This document shows, one piece after another, positions 1-6,224 of a DNA stretch of 8,549 nt. The DNA comes from Nitriliruptoraceae bacterium (lineage in GTDB: Bacteria > Actinomycetota > Nitriliruptoria > Nitriliruptorales > Nitriliruptoraceae): positions 1-8,549 of the forward strand of contig SKNP01000124.1 in the NCBI GenBank assembly GCA_007120485.1, read 5' to 3'. The translations under genes and the position numbers were made by a program. Numbering within the stretch: position 1 is the stretch's first letter; each line of letters opens with the position of its first letter. Below the pieces are notes generated by a model that made no database searches, was not told the DNA's origin, and worked only from the letters and a program-made list of their open reading frames with translations.

Positions 1-34
1 CCAGGTGGATGCATCGCAAGGCGGGCCGAGGGAG

Positions 35-51
35 CATGCCTGGAAGGCATG
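35..51 (-). terminator. Small hairpin downstream of the amidase gene, possible terminator
   Basis: A perfect 7-bp inverted repeat (CATGCCT / AGGCATG) around a 3-nt loop lies about 70 bases past the amidase stop codon. There is no T-run after the stem on either strand, so a classical intrinsic terminator is not shown; many high-GC actinobacterial terminators lack one, so a terminator role remains possible. A weaker CAACG/CGTTG pairing at 62-66 and 86-90 lies between it and the gene. Nothing else was recognised in bases 1-119. Confidence 0.25.
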
Positions 52-119
52 TGACCGAGGTCCAACGCCGCGAGGCGCCGCCTGGACGTTGCGAGCCGGG
101 CCACCTACTGGCGCGGCCA

Positions 120-1493
120 CTAAGCGATCGGCACGCCCCAGCCGGGCGCGTGCCGAGCCCGCGGCACCAGCGCCTCCAGCTTCGCTGCGACCGCCAGCGC
201 ACGCCGCTCATGCCCCGGACCGGCGATGATCTGCACGCTCAGCGGCCGTCCGCCGTCCTGCCACAGCGGGACCACGATCGCCGGGAGGTCGGCGAGGTTC
301 CACAGGGCGCAGTAGGGGTAGGTCGAGTAGTTGGACGCGATGTTGGCGGCCCACGGCCGCTCGTGCCAGGTGGTCGCGGCCGGCTGGCTGCGCGCGAACG
401 TCGGGGTGATCAGCACGTCATGGTCGGCGAAGAAGGGCTCGAGGTGCTCGCGCCAGCTGACCGCATCCGCGTCGTCGACCGGTCGCGCCTTCGCCAGCCG
501 CTCCCCCGCCGCGAGGTGCGCGCGGGTCCGGGGCTGCAGCTCGTCCGGGTCGAGGTCGAGCGCGGCGACGTCGGCGCCCACGCCCTGGGTCCAGCGCCCG
601 ATGACCGTCTGTGCCAACCCTCGGTCGTACGGCGGATCCTCGTGCACGACGGTGTGCCCGGCGTGGTGCAGGAGACGCCCGGCCTCCAGCGCCGCTTCGC
701 GCCAGGCGCCGGTGACCCCGACCCCCGGAGCGGCGACCTTCCACGACACGGCCGCCTTGATCGGGGTGTCCAGCGGCGCCACCTCGCGAACCGTGTCACG
801 ACCGGCCATGACGTCCATGAGCAGGGCCGCGTCGGCGACGGTGGTCGCGATCGGCCCGTAGCGGCTCATGCCGAACCAGTGCGGCTCGCCCACGGCGTCC
901 TCGACAGGCAGCCACCCGCCACCGGGCCGCATACCGATCGCCCCGCAGGCGGCCGCAGGGATCCGGATCGAACCGAACCCGTCCGAGGCGAGCGCCAACG
1001 GGACGATGCCCGAGGCGACCGCAGCCGCCGACCCACCGGATGACCCCCCCGCGCTGCGGGTCGGGTCCCACGGGCTGATCGCGATGCCATCGGGATCATC
1101 GCTGGTTCCCCAGACCGACAGCTCCGAACACCGGGTCTTGCCGATGATGATCGCCCCAGCCGACTTCAGGCGAGCGACGATCTCGTGGTCGTCGGCTGCC
1201 GGATCAGCCGTGGTCGCGGTCGACCCGTGCCGGGTGGGCTGCCCGGCGACATCGATGACGTCCTTGACCGCGACCGGGACCCCGGCCAACGGCAACCGGT
1301 CGCGGTCATCGGCGGCGTCGACCGCTTCGGCCTCCGCGAGCGCTTCCCGCCGCCGGGTCGTCACGAACGCCCCGAGCCGGTGCTCGACCGCGGCGAGGTG
1401 GTCGAAGTGCGCACGCACCACCTCGGTGGCCGATGCGTGGCCGGCGCGGACCGCGGCCGCCAGGTCGATCGCCGTACGTCCCACCAGTTCCAC
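120..1493 (-). CDS. Amidase-signature family hydrolase (complete)
   Basis: This 457-residue protein is a complete amidase-signature enzyme, a family of cytoplasmic hydrolases that cleave amide bonds of aliphatic, aromatic or peptide-like substrates. The Ser-cisSer-Lys triad is visible: Lys77 in VPVAVKDV, cis-Ser151 in the glycine/serine-rich AGGSSGGSAAA segment, and nucleophile Ser175 in DGFGSIRIP. The spacings (74 and 24 residues) match known members such as FAAH. The loop before the nucleophile reads DGFGS rather than the common DTGGS, a variant that can occur in stand-alone amidases. Length is normal for a stand-alone amidase and short for GatA, and no gatB or gatC is nearby, so a Glu-tRNA amidotransferase subunit is unlikely. 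The GTG start is supported by GGAG at 1499-1502, five bases upstream. The substrate cannot be read from sequence. The gene is divergent from the thiol-redox membrane protein gene and no partner gene is visible. Confidence 0.95.
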   Translation of the reverse strand: MELVGRTAIDLAAAVRAGHASATEVVRAHFDHLAAVEHRLGAFVTTRRREALAEAEAVDAADDRDRLPLAGVPVAVKDVIDVAGQPTRHGSTATTADPAADDHEIVARLKSAGAIIIGKTRCSELSVWGTSDDPDGIAISPWDPTRSAGGSSGGSAAAVASGIVPLALASDGFGSIRIPAAACGAIGMRPGGGWLPVEDAVGEPHWFGMSRYGPIATTVADAALLMDVMAGRDTVREVAPLDTPIKAAVSWKVAAPGVGVTGAWREAALEAGRLLHHAGHTVVHEDPPYDRGLAQTVIGRWTQGVGADVAALDLDPDELQPRTRAHLAAGERLAKARPVDDADAVSWREHLEPFFADHDVLITPTFARSQPAATTWHERPWAANIASNYSTYPYCALWNLADLPAIVVPLWQDGGRPLSVQIIAGPGHERRALAVAAKLEALVPRARHAPGWGVPIA

Positions 1494-1599
1494 GTGAACT
1501 CCGTGCCTCGGATCGTCGACCGGCGCAGCCGGAGGCTGGCCGCAGCCACCGCAACTCCCGCGGGGCCACCGGCCACCCTACTGGTGCTCCGCGCGGTGT

Positions 1600-1625
1600 G
1601 ACCGGTGGCGTTCAGGTCACCGGTC
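1600..1625. promoter_or_regulatory. Inverted repeat in the divergent amidase/redox-protein gap
   Basis: GACCGGTG (1600-1607) and CACCGGTC (1618-1625) form a perfect 8-bp dyad with a 10-base spacer, within the 273-bp gap between two divergent genes. The centre-to-centre distance of 18 bases, near two helical turns, would suit a dimeric repressor. A tandem GGCCACC pair lies just to the left (about 1565-1578), and a TAGGGT on the minus strand at about 1579-1584 could be a weak -10 for the amidase. Dyads of this size are not rare at this GC content, so an operator role is only a suggestion. The remainder of the gap shows no gene. Confidence 0.3.
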
Positions 1626-1766
1626 GGCGCCGGGACCCGTGACGCGGTGGCACGGCTGGCGACGGGAAGGAGGGGTCGCACGGCCCATCGAGGTTGGGAC
1701 CGCCGGCCGCAGCCGACCGACGGTCGGTGCGCGACCGTGCAGGGCGAGGTGTGGAAGGTGCGAGCC

Positions 1767-3200
1767 GTGACGGACCGGTCGATCGACGCGCGCTCTCGCG
1801 CGGGTCATCGGCCGTTGGCGGTGGCCGCGGTCCTACTGCTGGCGCTGCCCTGGCTGCTCGGGACGCTCGACGTCGACCACACCCTGCGTGGGCTGGACGC
1901 CGCCGGCGGCGTTGCGGCCGCACCGGTCTCGGCCGCGCCGGCCGCCGCCACGCCCACCGCTTCATCGCCGATCGCCGCTGACGATGACCCGGTCGAGCTG
2001 CTGTACTTCGGTGCCGACGGCTGCCCCTACTGCGCCCAGATGGAGACGTACCTCGACGACCTGGAAGCCGAGGCCGGTCCGGCGCTACGCGTCGAGCGGT
2101 TCGAGGTCTCGGGCGATCCGGCCGCACGGCAGCGATGGGAAGCCGAGCTGCGCGAGCGCGGCCGGACCGCCGAGGGCGTGCCGACCACGGTGCTCGACGA
2201 GCAGGTCTGGGTCGGGTTCAGCGATCAGGTCGCCGACGAGGTCACCGCCGCGGTCGCGGCGGCCATCGACCGCCGTGAGGCCGCCGAACCGGACCCAGAC
2301 GACCCGGCCGAGGATCCGGCCACCGTCGAGGATGCCACCGTCGCGGTGCCAGGTCTCGGCGAGGTGGCCCTGGGTGGCCGTTCCGCGGTCGGGGTCACCG
2401 CCCTGATCGCGTTCGTCGACGGGTTCAACCCGTGTTCGCTGTGGGTCCTCACCGTGCTGTTGGCGATGGTGCTCAACGCCGGCGCCACCCGGCGACGGGT
2501 CGCGGCGGTCGGTGTGACGTTCCTCACCGTCACCGGGCTGCTCTACGGCGCGTTCATCGTGGGGCTGTTCACCGTGCTGGGGTTCGTCGAGCAGTTGGGC
2601 ACGATCCGTGCCATCGTCGCCGTGGTCGCGCTGGTCGTCGGGCTGATCAACGTCAAGGACTTCCTCGCCTACAAGCAGGGCATCTCCCTGACGATCCCCG
2701 ACCGGTTCAAGCCCCGCATCTACCGCGGTGGACGCGCGATCCGGGACCAGCGACGGTCGCTGCCGTCGGTACTGGCGGTCACCGTGGTCATGGCGGCGGG
2801 GGTCGCCCTGGTGGAGCTGCCGTGCACGGCCGGCTTCCCGGTCATCTGGACCGGCACGCTCCGCAGCCTCGGCGTCGACGGCGGCGCCACCTTCGCGGCG
2901 CTGCTCGCCCTGTACCTGCTGATCTACGTCGGACTGGAGCTGCTGATCTTCGGTGCGGTCGTGATCACGCTGCGCATGGCACGGTTCGAGGAGCGTCACG
3001 GCCGCGCCCTCAAGCTGGTTGGCGGATCGCTCATGCTCGCGCTGGGGATCGCGATGCTGGCCGCACCGGACCTGCTGGATGACCTGGCCGGGCTGCTCGC
3101 GGTCACCGGCGGCGCGGTCGTCCTGGCCGGCCTGCTGGCCATCGTCGGACGGCTTCGGGCCCGCAACCCGGAAGGTGAACACACCATGACGCGACGCTGA
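1767..3200 (+). CDS. Thioredoxin-like/DsbD-CcdA-like fusion membrane protein, predicted transmembrane thiol electron carrier
   Basis: From the chosen GTG the protein has 477 residues. Residues 17-33 form a hydrophobic signal anchor. An Ala/Pro-rich linker leads to a thioredoxin-like domain (about 75-168) with active-site Cys86-Pro-Tyr-Cys89 and a likely cis-proline in GVPTTV (Pro139). An acidic, Pro-rich linker (169-190) precedes a polytopic core with about seven hydrophobic helices (206-234, 245-272, 280-298, 334-352, 374-401, 414-433, 438-461). Two membrane cysteines, Cys223 in FNPCSLW and Cys353 in ELPCTAGFP, are 130 residues apart, comparable to the Cys163/Cys285 pair of E. coli DsbD. By analogy the core would carry reducing equivalents from cytoplasmic thioredoxin to the external CPYC domain. 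No cytochrome c maturation gene is adjacent, so the final acceptor is unknown. The reading frame is open from 1605, but GGAAGG at 1753-1758, eight bases before GTG 1767, and the signal anchor directly after it favour this start; GTG 1749 or 1758 are alternatives. Confidence 0.88.
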   Translation: MTDRSIDARSRAGHRPLAVAAVLLLALPWLLGTLDVDHTLRGLDAAGGVAAAPVSAAPAAATPTASSPIAADDDPVELLYFGADGCPYCAQMETYLDDLEAEAGPALRVERFEVSGDPAARQRWEAELRERGRTAEGVPTTVLDEQVWVGFSDQVADEVTAAVAAAIDRREAAEPDPDDPAEDPATVEDATVAVPGLGEVALGGRSAVGVTALIAFVDGFNPCSLWVLTVLLAMVLNAGATRRRVAAVGVTFLTVTGLLYGAFIVGLFTVLGFVEQLGTIRAIVAVVALVVGLINVKDFLAYKQGISLTIPDRFKPRIYRGGRAIRDQRRSLPSVLAVTVVMAAGVALVELPCTAGFPVIWTGTLRSLGVDGGATFAALLALYLLIYVGLELLIFGAVVITLRMARFEERHGRALKLVGGSLMLALGIAMLAAPDLLDDLAGLLAVTGGAVVLAGLLAIVGRLRARNPEGEHTMTRR

Positions 3201-3252
3201 GCCGGCGCGAGGTAGGTCGGGCCGCCATCACGCACGCCGTCTGGCACCATGG

Positions 3253-3298
3253 GGCTCCGGTCAGCGGAGACCGCTTCGCCGTGACGCGCTCAGGAGCC
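3253..3298 (+). terminator. Weak inverted repeats after the redox membrane protein gene
   Basis: In the 204-bp gap between the redox gene and the acetyltransferase, GGCTCC (3253-3258) can pair with GGAGCC (3293-3298), and AGCGG (3263-3267) with CCGCT (3271-3275). The second pair makes a compact hairpin with a 3-nt loop. No T-run follows, so this is at most a weak terminator candidate for the upstream gene. A CGATATCG palindrome at 3314-3321 is the only AT-richer spot in the gap and could lie near the promoter of the next gene, but no clear -35/-10 pair is visible. Confidence 0.2.
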
Positions 3299-3404
3299 AC
3301 CCAGGCGTCGCGCCGATATCGCGTGCCCGTCCGCGTCCGGCCGTGCTCGCACCAGGCCACGTTCGCGCTGCGCCAGCTGGTGTCCATCGACGACGGAGAC
3401 CACC

Positions 3405-4340
3405 GTGTCCGACCAGCCCGATCAGCGAGACCACCTCGACGGCCCGCCTGGCGACCGTCCGGAGGTCCACCTGCGGATGCTCGTCGCCGATGACGCGAGC
3501 TGGGTCACGGCCGTCGACCGGGCTGCGGCGACCCCACTGGCGCCGGCCTTCGACTGGGAGGAAGGCAAGCTCGCGGCAGAGCTCGACGAAGGGACCTGGG
3601 CATCGGACGAACGCTGGGGCTGGGCGACGATCGTCGACGGCGAGCCCCGCGGGTTCGTGCTCGTGACCGGGCTAGCGGACCACGACGCGGAGATGACGCT
3701 GCGGATCAGCCCGAAGGTCCGCGGTCGAGGCGTTGGCCGCGAAGTGCTACGGCAGCTGGCCGATCATCACTTCTCCGCCCACCCGGAGCTGATGCGACTG
3801 ACGGGGCGCGCCCACGAGCACAACGTGCCCATGCAGCGGGTGTTCAACGCGGCCGGCTTCCGGATGGAAGCGCGCTACCGCGACGTGGTCGAGCACGCCG
3901 ACGGGCGGTTCGCCGCCGAGTGGGGCTACGCCCTCACTCGCAGCGATTGGGAGGCGGGCCGTCACCGGGCCGGCAACCAGGGCTACGACCTGCACGGGCT
4001 GACCTTCCAGATCGAGGAGGTCAACGAGGGCCCACCGTCGTACGGGCTGCACGTGCGCTTCCTGCAGGAGGGGCGCCGGGTGATCGCCCGCTACGACGGC
4101 GACCGGATCTTCGACGGCGAGGTCGCCGGGATCCTCACCGGCGACCTGGTGCGCTACCGCTTCGTCCACACCGAGGAGCACCGTGGCGGTGCCACCGACG
4201 AGTCCCTGGGACGTGGACGAGCCCGGGTCCAGCGACGCGAGGATGGTCGGCTCGAGATCGTCGACCAGTGGTCCGACGAGCGCGGCGCCCACGGACGGCG
4301 CGTCCTGGTCCAGCGGTTCACCGACACCGCCACGGGGTGA
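3405..4340 (+). CDS. GNAT-family N-acetyltransferase with a C-terminal beta-rich domain
   Basis: The 311-residue protein has two parts. Residues about 20-180 are a GNAT acetyltransferase domain, which transfers an acetyl group from acetyl-CoA to an amine. The acetyl-CoA pyrophosphate loop is clear (motif A, RISPKVRGRGVGREVL at 100-115, with RGRGVG at 106-111), followed by the motif-B pattern with Asn140 and the AAGF turn (149-152). This resembles RimJ/RimL-type enzymes. Residues about 192-306 are not part of a normal GNAT. They are strand-rich, with Gly/Tyr turns (ARYDGDRIFDGEVAG, then RYRFVH, then DGRLEIVDQW). From memory they resemble a small stand-alone family of about 110 residues often mislabelled 'N-acetylglutamate synthase'; I could not check this. 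Start GTG has GGAG at 3395-3398, six bases upstream. The substrate is unknown. The gene is convergent with the hotdog gene, and its TGA lies in the first copy of the 29-bp repeat. Confidence 0.9.
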   Translation: MSDQPDQRDHLDGPPGDRPEVHLRMLVADDASWVTAVDRAAATPLAPAFDWEEGKLAAELDEGTWASDERWGWATIVDGEPRGFVLVTGLADHDAEMTLRISPKVRGRGVGREVLRQLADHHFSAHPELMRLTGRAHEHNVPMQRVFNAAGFRMEARYRDVVEHADGRFAAEWGYALTRSDWEAGRHRAGNQGYDLHGLTFQIEEVNEGPPSYGLHVRFLQEGRRVIARYDGDRIFDGEVAGILTGDLVRYRFVHTEEHRGGATDESLGRGRARVQRREDGRLEIVDQWSDERGAHGRRVLVQRFTDTATG

Positions 4341-4488
4341 CCGGACCGGTCCGCGGCGGCCTCCATCGAGCGGAGCGGTCAGGGCGCCGTCACGTGACCC
4401 GAGCGGTCCGCGGTGCCGTCAGGTGACCTGAGCGGTCCGCGGCGCCATCAGGTGACCCGAGCGGTCCGCGGCGGTGTCAGGTGACGGG
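4337..4488. repeat. Degenerate 29-bp tandem repeat across a convergent intergenic gap
   Basis: Three well-kept 29-base units lie end to end at 4389-4417, 4418-4446 and 4447-4475, sharing the core GAGCGGTCCGCGG. A truncated unit follows (4476-4488, GTCAGGTGACGGG). To the left is a degenerate copy at 4337-4359 (GTGACCGGACCGGTCCGCGG, about two mismatches to the matching part of a unit), with a more decayed copy between. Units include self-complementary segments: GTCACGTGAC (4389-4398), TCAGGT-G-ACCTGA (4419-4431), GCGG-T-CCGC, and GGACCGGTCC in the first copy. The array fills the whole gap between two tail-to-tail genes and holds both stop codons (TGA at 4338-4340 plus, 4477-4479 minus). There are no spacers, so it is not CRISPR. 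A bidirectional terminator, a protein-binding array or a REP-like or slippage-made repeat are possible. Confidence 0.85.
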
Positions 4489-5343
4489 AGTGCGACCTGG
4501 CAGTTGCGCGACCGAGATGTGGAAGGCGGAGACCACCGCGTAGATCACGCCGTCCTCATCCACCAGCGCGGCACGAGCGCGGACCTTCACCCCGTCCGCA
4601 TCGTCCATGCGTCCCACGACCCGCAACGGCTCCATCACCGGCGCGTCCCGGAACAGCCGCAGGTGGTAGCCGGCGAGCAACGCGCCCTCGTGACCGAGAG
4701 CGTGCACGTGGTCGATCGACGCCCACACCGTCGGGCAGTCCAGCACCGCGCTGATCATCAGCGGATCGATCACGCTGCGCTCGTCGCCGAGTTCGGGCTC
4801 GACCACCCACGGTTGCACGACGGCACCGTCACGGCGGTAACGCGGATGCATGCGCTGGCCATGCGGGTGGTTCGGCTCCGGCCCGCAGATGAAGCAGGCC
4901 GGGAAGATGTCCTGCGGGACCGGTTCCGGGAGCGGTGAACGGCCCAGCTCCGCCAGATCGAACGCCCGGGGCGACGGCTCGTAGCCGGCCAACTCCACCT
5001 CCGCGCTGACCAACCGTGTGTCACCGTGCCGGGTCTCGACCTGGTAGCGGGCCGCCTCGTCGGTGCTGCGGACCAGAGCGCGCAGTGGTACACCGAGCGG
5101 GGTCGGGGCGTGCAGCCGCGCATCGATCGAGGTCAACGGTGCGCGGTAGCGCTCGACGAGCCGGGCGATCGGAGCGGTCACCCCGGCCGCGAGCCCGCCC
5201 TGCAGGATGCCCGGCGGTCCGTCCAGGCCGGGCGGCGCCAGCAGATGACGCTCGAGCCACCCGTCGTCGGTGATCGTGGCATCGGCGCCGAGCTCGATCC
5301 CGAGCTCGGGCGGGCCGGCGGACAACATCGTCGGTGGGCTCAT
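4477..5343 (-). CDS. Double-hotdog, acyl-CoA thioesterase-like protein
   Basis: The 288-residue protein looks like two hotdog-fold halves. The N-terminal half has GILQGGLAAGVTAPIARLVE (45-64), a glycine-rich start of a central hotdog helix. The C-terminal half (about 175-280) has the helix IDPLMISAVLDCPTVWASI (192-210) followed by strands ending VVSAFHISV. Between them lies CFICGPEPNHPHGQRMHP (150-167). A similar CFxCGP...G segment is, as I recall, characteristic of an uncharacterised actinobacterial thioesterase-like family. Hotdog proteins mostly hydrolyse or hydrate acyl-CoA thioesters, but no catalytic residue can be assigned with confidence. Whether the cysteines bind metal is unknown. 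ATG at 5343 is the best start. There is no Shine-Dalgarno sequence before it or before the nearby GTG at 5349, so translation may be leaderless. The frame stays open upstream to 5796, but that stretch overlaps hxlR. The stop codon lies in the 29-bp repeat. Confidence 0.8.
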   Translation of the reverse strand: MSPPTMLSAGPPELGIELGADATITDDGWLERHLLAPPGLDGPPGILQGGLAAGVTAPIARLVERYRAPLTSIDARLHAPTPLGVPLRALVRSTDEAARYQVETRHGDTRLVSAEVELAGYEPSPRAFDLAELGRSPLPEPVPQDIFPACFICGPEPNHPHGQRMHPRYRRDGAVVQPWVVEPELGDERSVIDPLMISAVLDCPTVWASIDHVHALGHEGALLAGYHLRLFRDAPVMEPLRVVGRMDDADGVKVRARAALVDEDGVIYAVVSAFHISVAQLPGRTPVT

Positions 5344-5356
5344 ACCCACCGACGAT
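5327..5356 (-). promoter_or_regulatory. Perfect 12-bp inverted repeat enclosing the start codon of the hotdog gene
   Basis: On the coding (minus) strand, ATCGTCGGTGGG and CCCACCGACGAT flank the six bases TATGAG, which contain the ATG start. The repeat is perfect over 12 pairs. As DNA it would be a strong palindromic operator spanning the expected -10 to start region. As RNA it would be a stable hairpin showing AUG in the loop. A rough calculation for this base composition gives well under 0.1 such structures expected by chance in the window. With the TATCGT described separately, I prefer a repressor operator over a leaderless promoter, but the two models cannot be separated from sequence. Confidence 0.6.
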
Positions 5357-5357
5357 A
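5352..5357 (-). promoter_or_regulatory. Candidate -10 element for a leaderless hotdog-gene transcript
   Basis: On the minus strand TATCGT ends eight bases before the ATG, so transcription would start at or next to the start codon. This fits the absence of a ribosome binding site and the frequent leaderless genes of actinobacteria. No convincing -35 element is seen at the usual distance, which keeps confidence low. The hexamer overlaps the outer edge of the 12-bp inverted repeat. Confidence 0.3.
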
Positions 5358-5405
5358 GTCGTCGCGTGACCAGCGGGCGTGGTGAGCCGAGCGAGCACCG
5401 AGGGC

Positions 5406-5444
5406 GTGATCGACCGCGGTACGGCCTGCCTCCTAGTCGATCAC
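5406..5444 (-). terminator. Stem-loop at the 3' end of hxlR
   Basis: GTGATCGAC (encoding the last residues of the HxlR protein, 5436-5444) is perfectly complementary to GTCGATCAC at 5406-5414, giving a 9-bp stem around 21 bases that include the TAG stop. It lies between hxlR and the hotdog gene on the same strand and could be a transcription terminator or an mRNA-end stabiliser. There is no T-run. A 9-bp stem with a loop this long can occur by chance at this GC content, so the position is the main argument. Confidence 0.35.
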
Positions 5445-6134
5445 ACCGACGGGTTCGCGCGGCGTCGGTCGCGGGACCGCCGCGAACGCTGACAGCTCCA
5501 ACCAGACCGGTACCTGCCGTCGGATGCTGGCCGGACCGTGGAGCTGCACCTCGCCGGTTCGCAACGCCTCGTCCCAGTCGGCCTCGCCCACCCAGACCCG
5601 CGTCAGCGCCCGCAGCGACGCCTCGATCCGGACGGTCACCTCGAAGCCGGGGTCGGCGTCGCACAGGTCGACGCCGTCCTCGTTGACGACGATCCACCAG
5701 TCCCGAGCACCTTGCCGGGCATCGAACAGGTGGAAGGCCAGCACCGTCCGACCGTCGGGCATGGCGTCGAGGTCGAGGTTGCGGTGGACGTCCCACAGCA
5801 GCAGGTGAGGATCGAGGTCCTCGTCACCCAGCTCCGGCATCCAACGGATGCCCCACATACCCAGTGCCTCCACGACGCTCTGCAACTCCTCGCCGGCGGG
5901 TGTGAGCTCGTAGATGACGCGATCGTCGTCCTCGTACCGCTCGACGACCCCCGCCTGGACCAGGGTGCGCAGCCGCTTGGTGAGCAACGCCGGCGACATG
6001 CGGGGCACCCCGCGACGCAGCTCGTTGAAGTGCCGGCTCCCGGACAGCAGCTCGCGGATCACCAACAGCGTCCAGCGTTCGTCCAGGAGCTCCATGGCCC
6101 TGGCCACCGGACAGAACTGCCCGTAGTTGCCCAC
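5433..6134 (-). CDS. HxlR-family transcriptional regulator with C-terminal SCP2-like domain
   Basis: The 233-residue protein begins with a complete HxlR winged helix-turn-helix (about 5-100). It shows the family N-terminus FCPVARAMELLDERWTLLVIRELL (7-30), the recognition region HFNELRRGVPRMSPALLTKRL (35-55) and the wing ending VIYELTPAGEEL. Residues about 108-217 form an SCP2/sterol-carrier-like domain, which in such fusions may sense a hydrophobic ligand (inference). Cys8 is at the position of the redox-sensing N-terminal cysteine of relatives such as YodB, so thiol-based sensing is also possible; this cysteine is common in the family and is not proof. GTG 6134 is chosen because GGAGG (6141-6145, minus strand) lies six bases upstream and it precedes the conserved N-terminus; the open frame to 6407 is not needed. 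The gene is divergent from the methyltransferase gene, suggesting it controls that gene and itself. Confidence 0.92.
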   Translation of the reverse strand: MGNYGQFCPVARAMELLDERWTLLVIRELLSGSRHFNELRRGVPRMSPALLTKRLRTLVQAGVVERYEDDDRVIYELTPAGEELQSVVEALGMWGIRWMPELGDEDLDPHLLLWDVHRNLDLDAMPDGRTVLAFHLFDARQGARDWWIVVNEDGVDLCDADPGFEVTVRIEASLRALTRVWVGEADWDEALRTGEVQLHGPASIRRQVPVWLELSAFAAVPRPTPREPVGVID

Positions 6135-6176
6135 CTCGCCCCTCCCAGGTCGCGGTGTCGCACCTGCGCCATCGAC

Positions 6177-6186
6177 CCTACGTAGG
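6177..6186. promoter_or_regulatory. 10-bp palindrome CCTACGTAGG upstream of hxlR
   Basis: A perfect palindrome lies about 43 bases upstream of the hxlR start. On the minus strand it runs into TAGGGT, which could be a weak -10 for hxlR, although no good -35 is seen. It is one of the few AT-containing spots in this gap. A regulator binding here would block hxlR transcription. The assignment is speculative. Confidence 0.3.
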
Positions 6187-6209
6187 ACCGGACGAGGACG
6201 CCAGGGGTG

Positions 6210-6224
6210 GTACAGACCTTGTAC
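6210..6224. promoter_or_regulatory. GTACA-N5-TGTAC dyad, candidate HxlR operator
   Basis: In the gap between divergent hxlR and the methyltransferase gene, GTACA and TGTAC form a perfect inverted repeat with a 5-base spacer, in the AT-richest part of the gap. HxlR regulators act as dimers and typically bind short palindromes with AT-rich half-sites in front of neighbouring genes. The position, about 75 bases upstream of hxlR and 160 upstream of the methyltransferase start, suits control of both. Neither promoter could be placed exactly. Confidence 0.4.

Noticed and set aside
9..1043. Long plus-strand open frame opposite the amidase
   Set aside because: Antisense to a gene with intact catalytic motifs; composition is Arg/Pro/Gly-rich as expected for GC-rich shadow frames, with no ribosome site or recognisable domain.
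120..1493. GatA subunit of the tRNA amidotransferase
   Set aside because: No gatB or gatC neighbour, shorter than typical GatA, and the nucleophile loop has DGFGS rather than the usual DTGGS.
1605..1766. Longer N-terminus for the redox membrane protein
   Set aside because: The extra 54 residues are Arg/Gly-rich and would bury the signal anchor; GTG 1767 has a proper ribosome site.
2085..3182. 365-residue minus-strand frame opposite the redox membrane protein
   Set aside because: Gln/Asp/Arg-rich shadow of the hydrophobic membrane protein; no family signature.
4389..4488. CRISPR array
   Set aside because: The 29-base units are directly adjacent without unique spacers, and no cas gene is present.
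5344..5796. Upstream extension of the hotdog protein
   Set aside because: It would overlap hxlR and is Arg/Gly/Pro-rich, without hotdog similarity.
5538..6185. Plus-strand frame opposite hxlR
   Set aside because: Low-information His/Gln/Arg-rich sequence, antisense to a well-defined HxlR domain.
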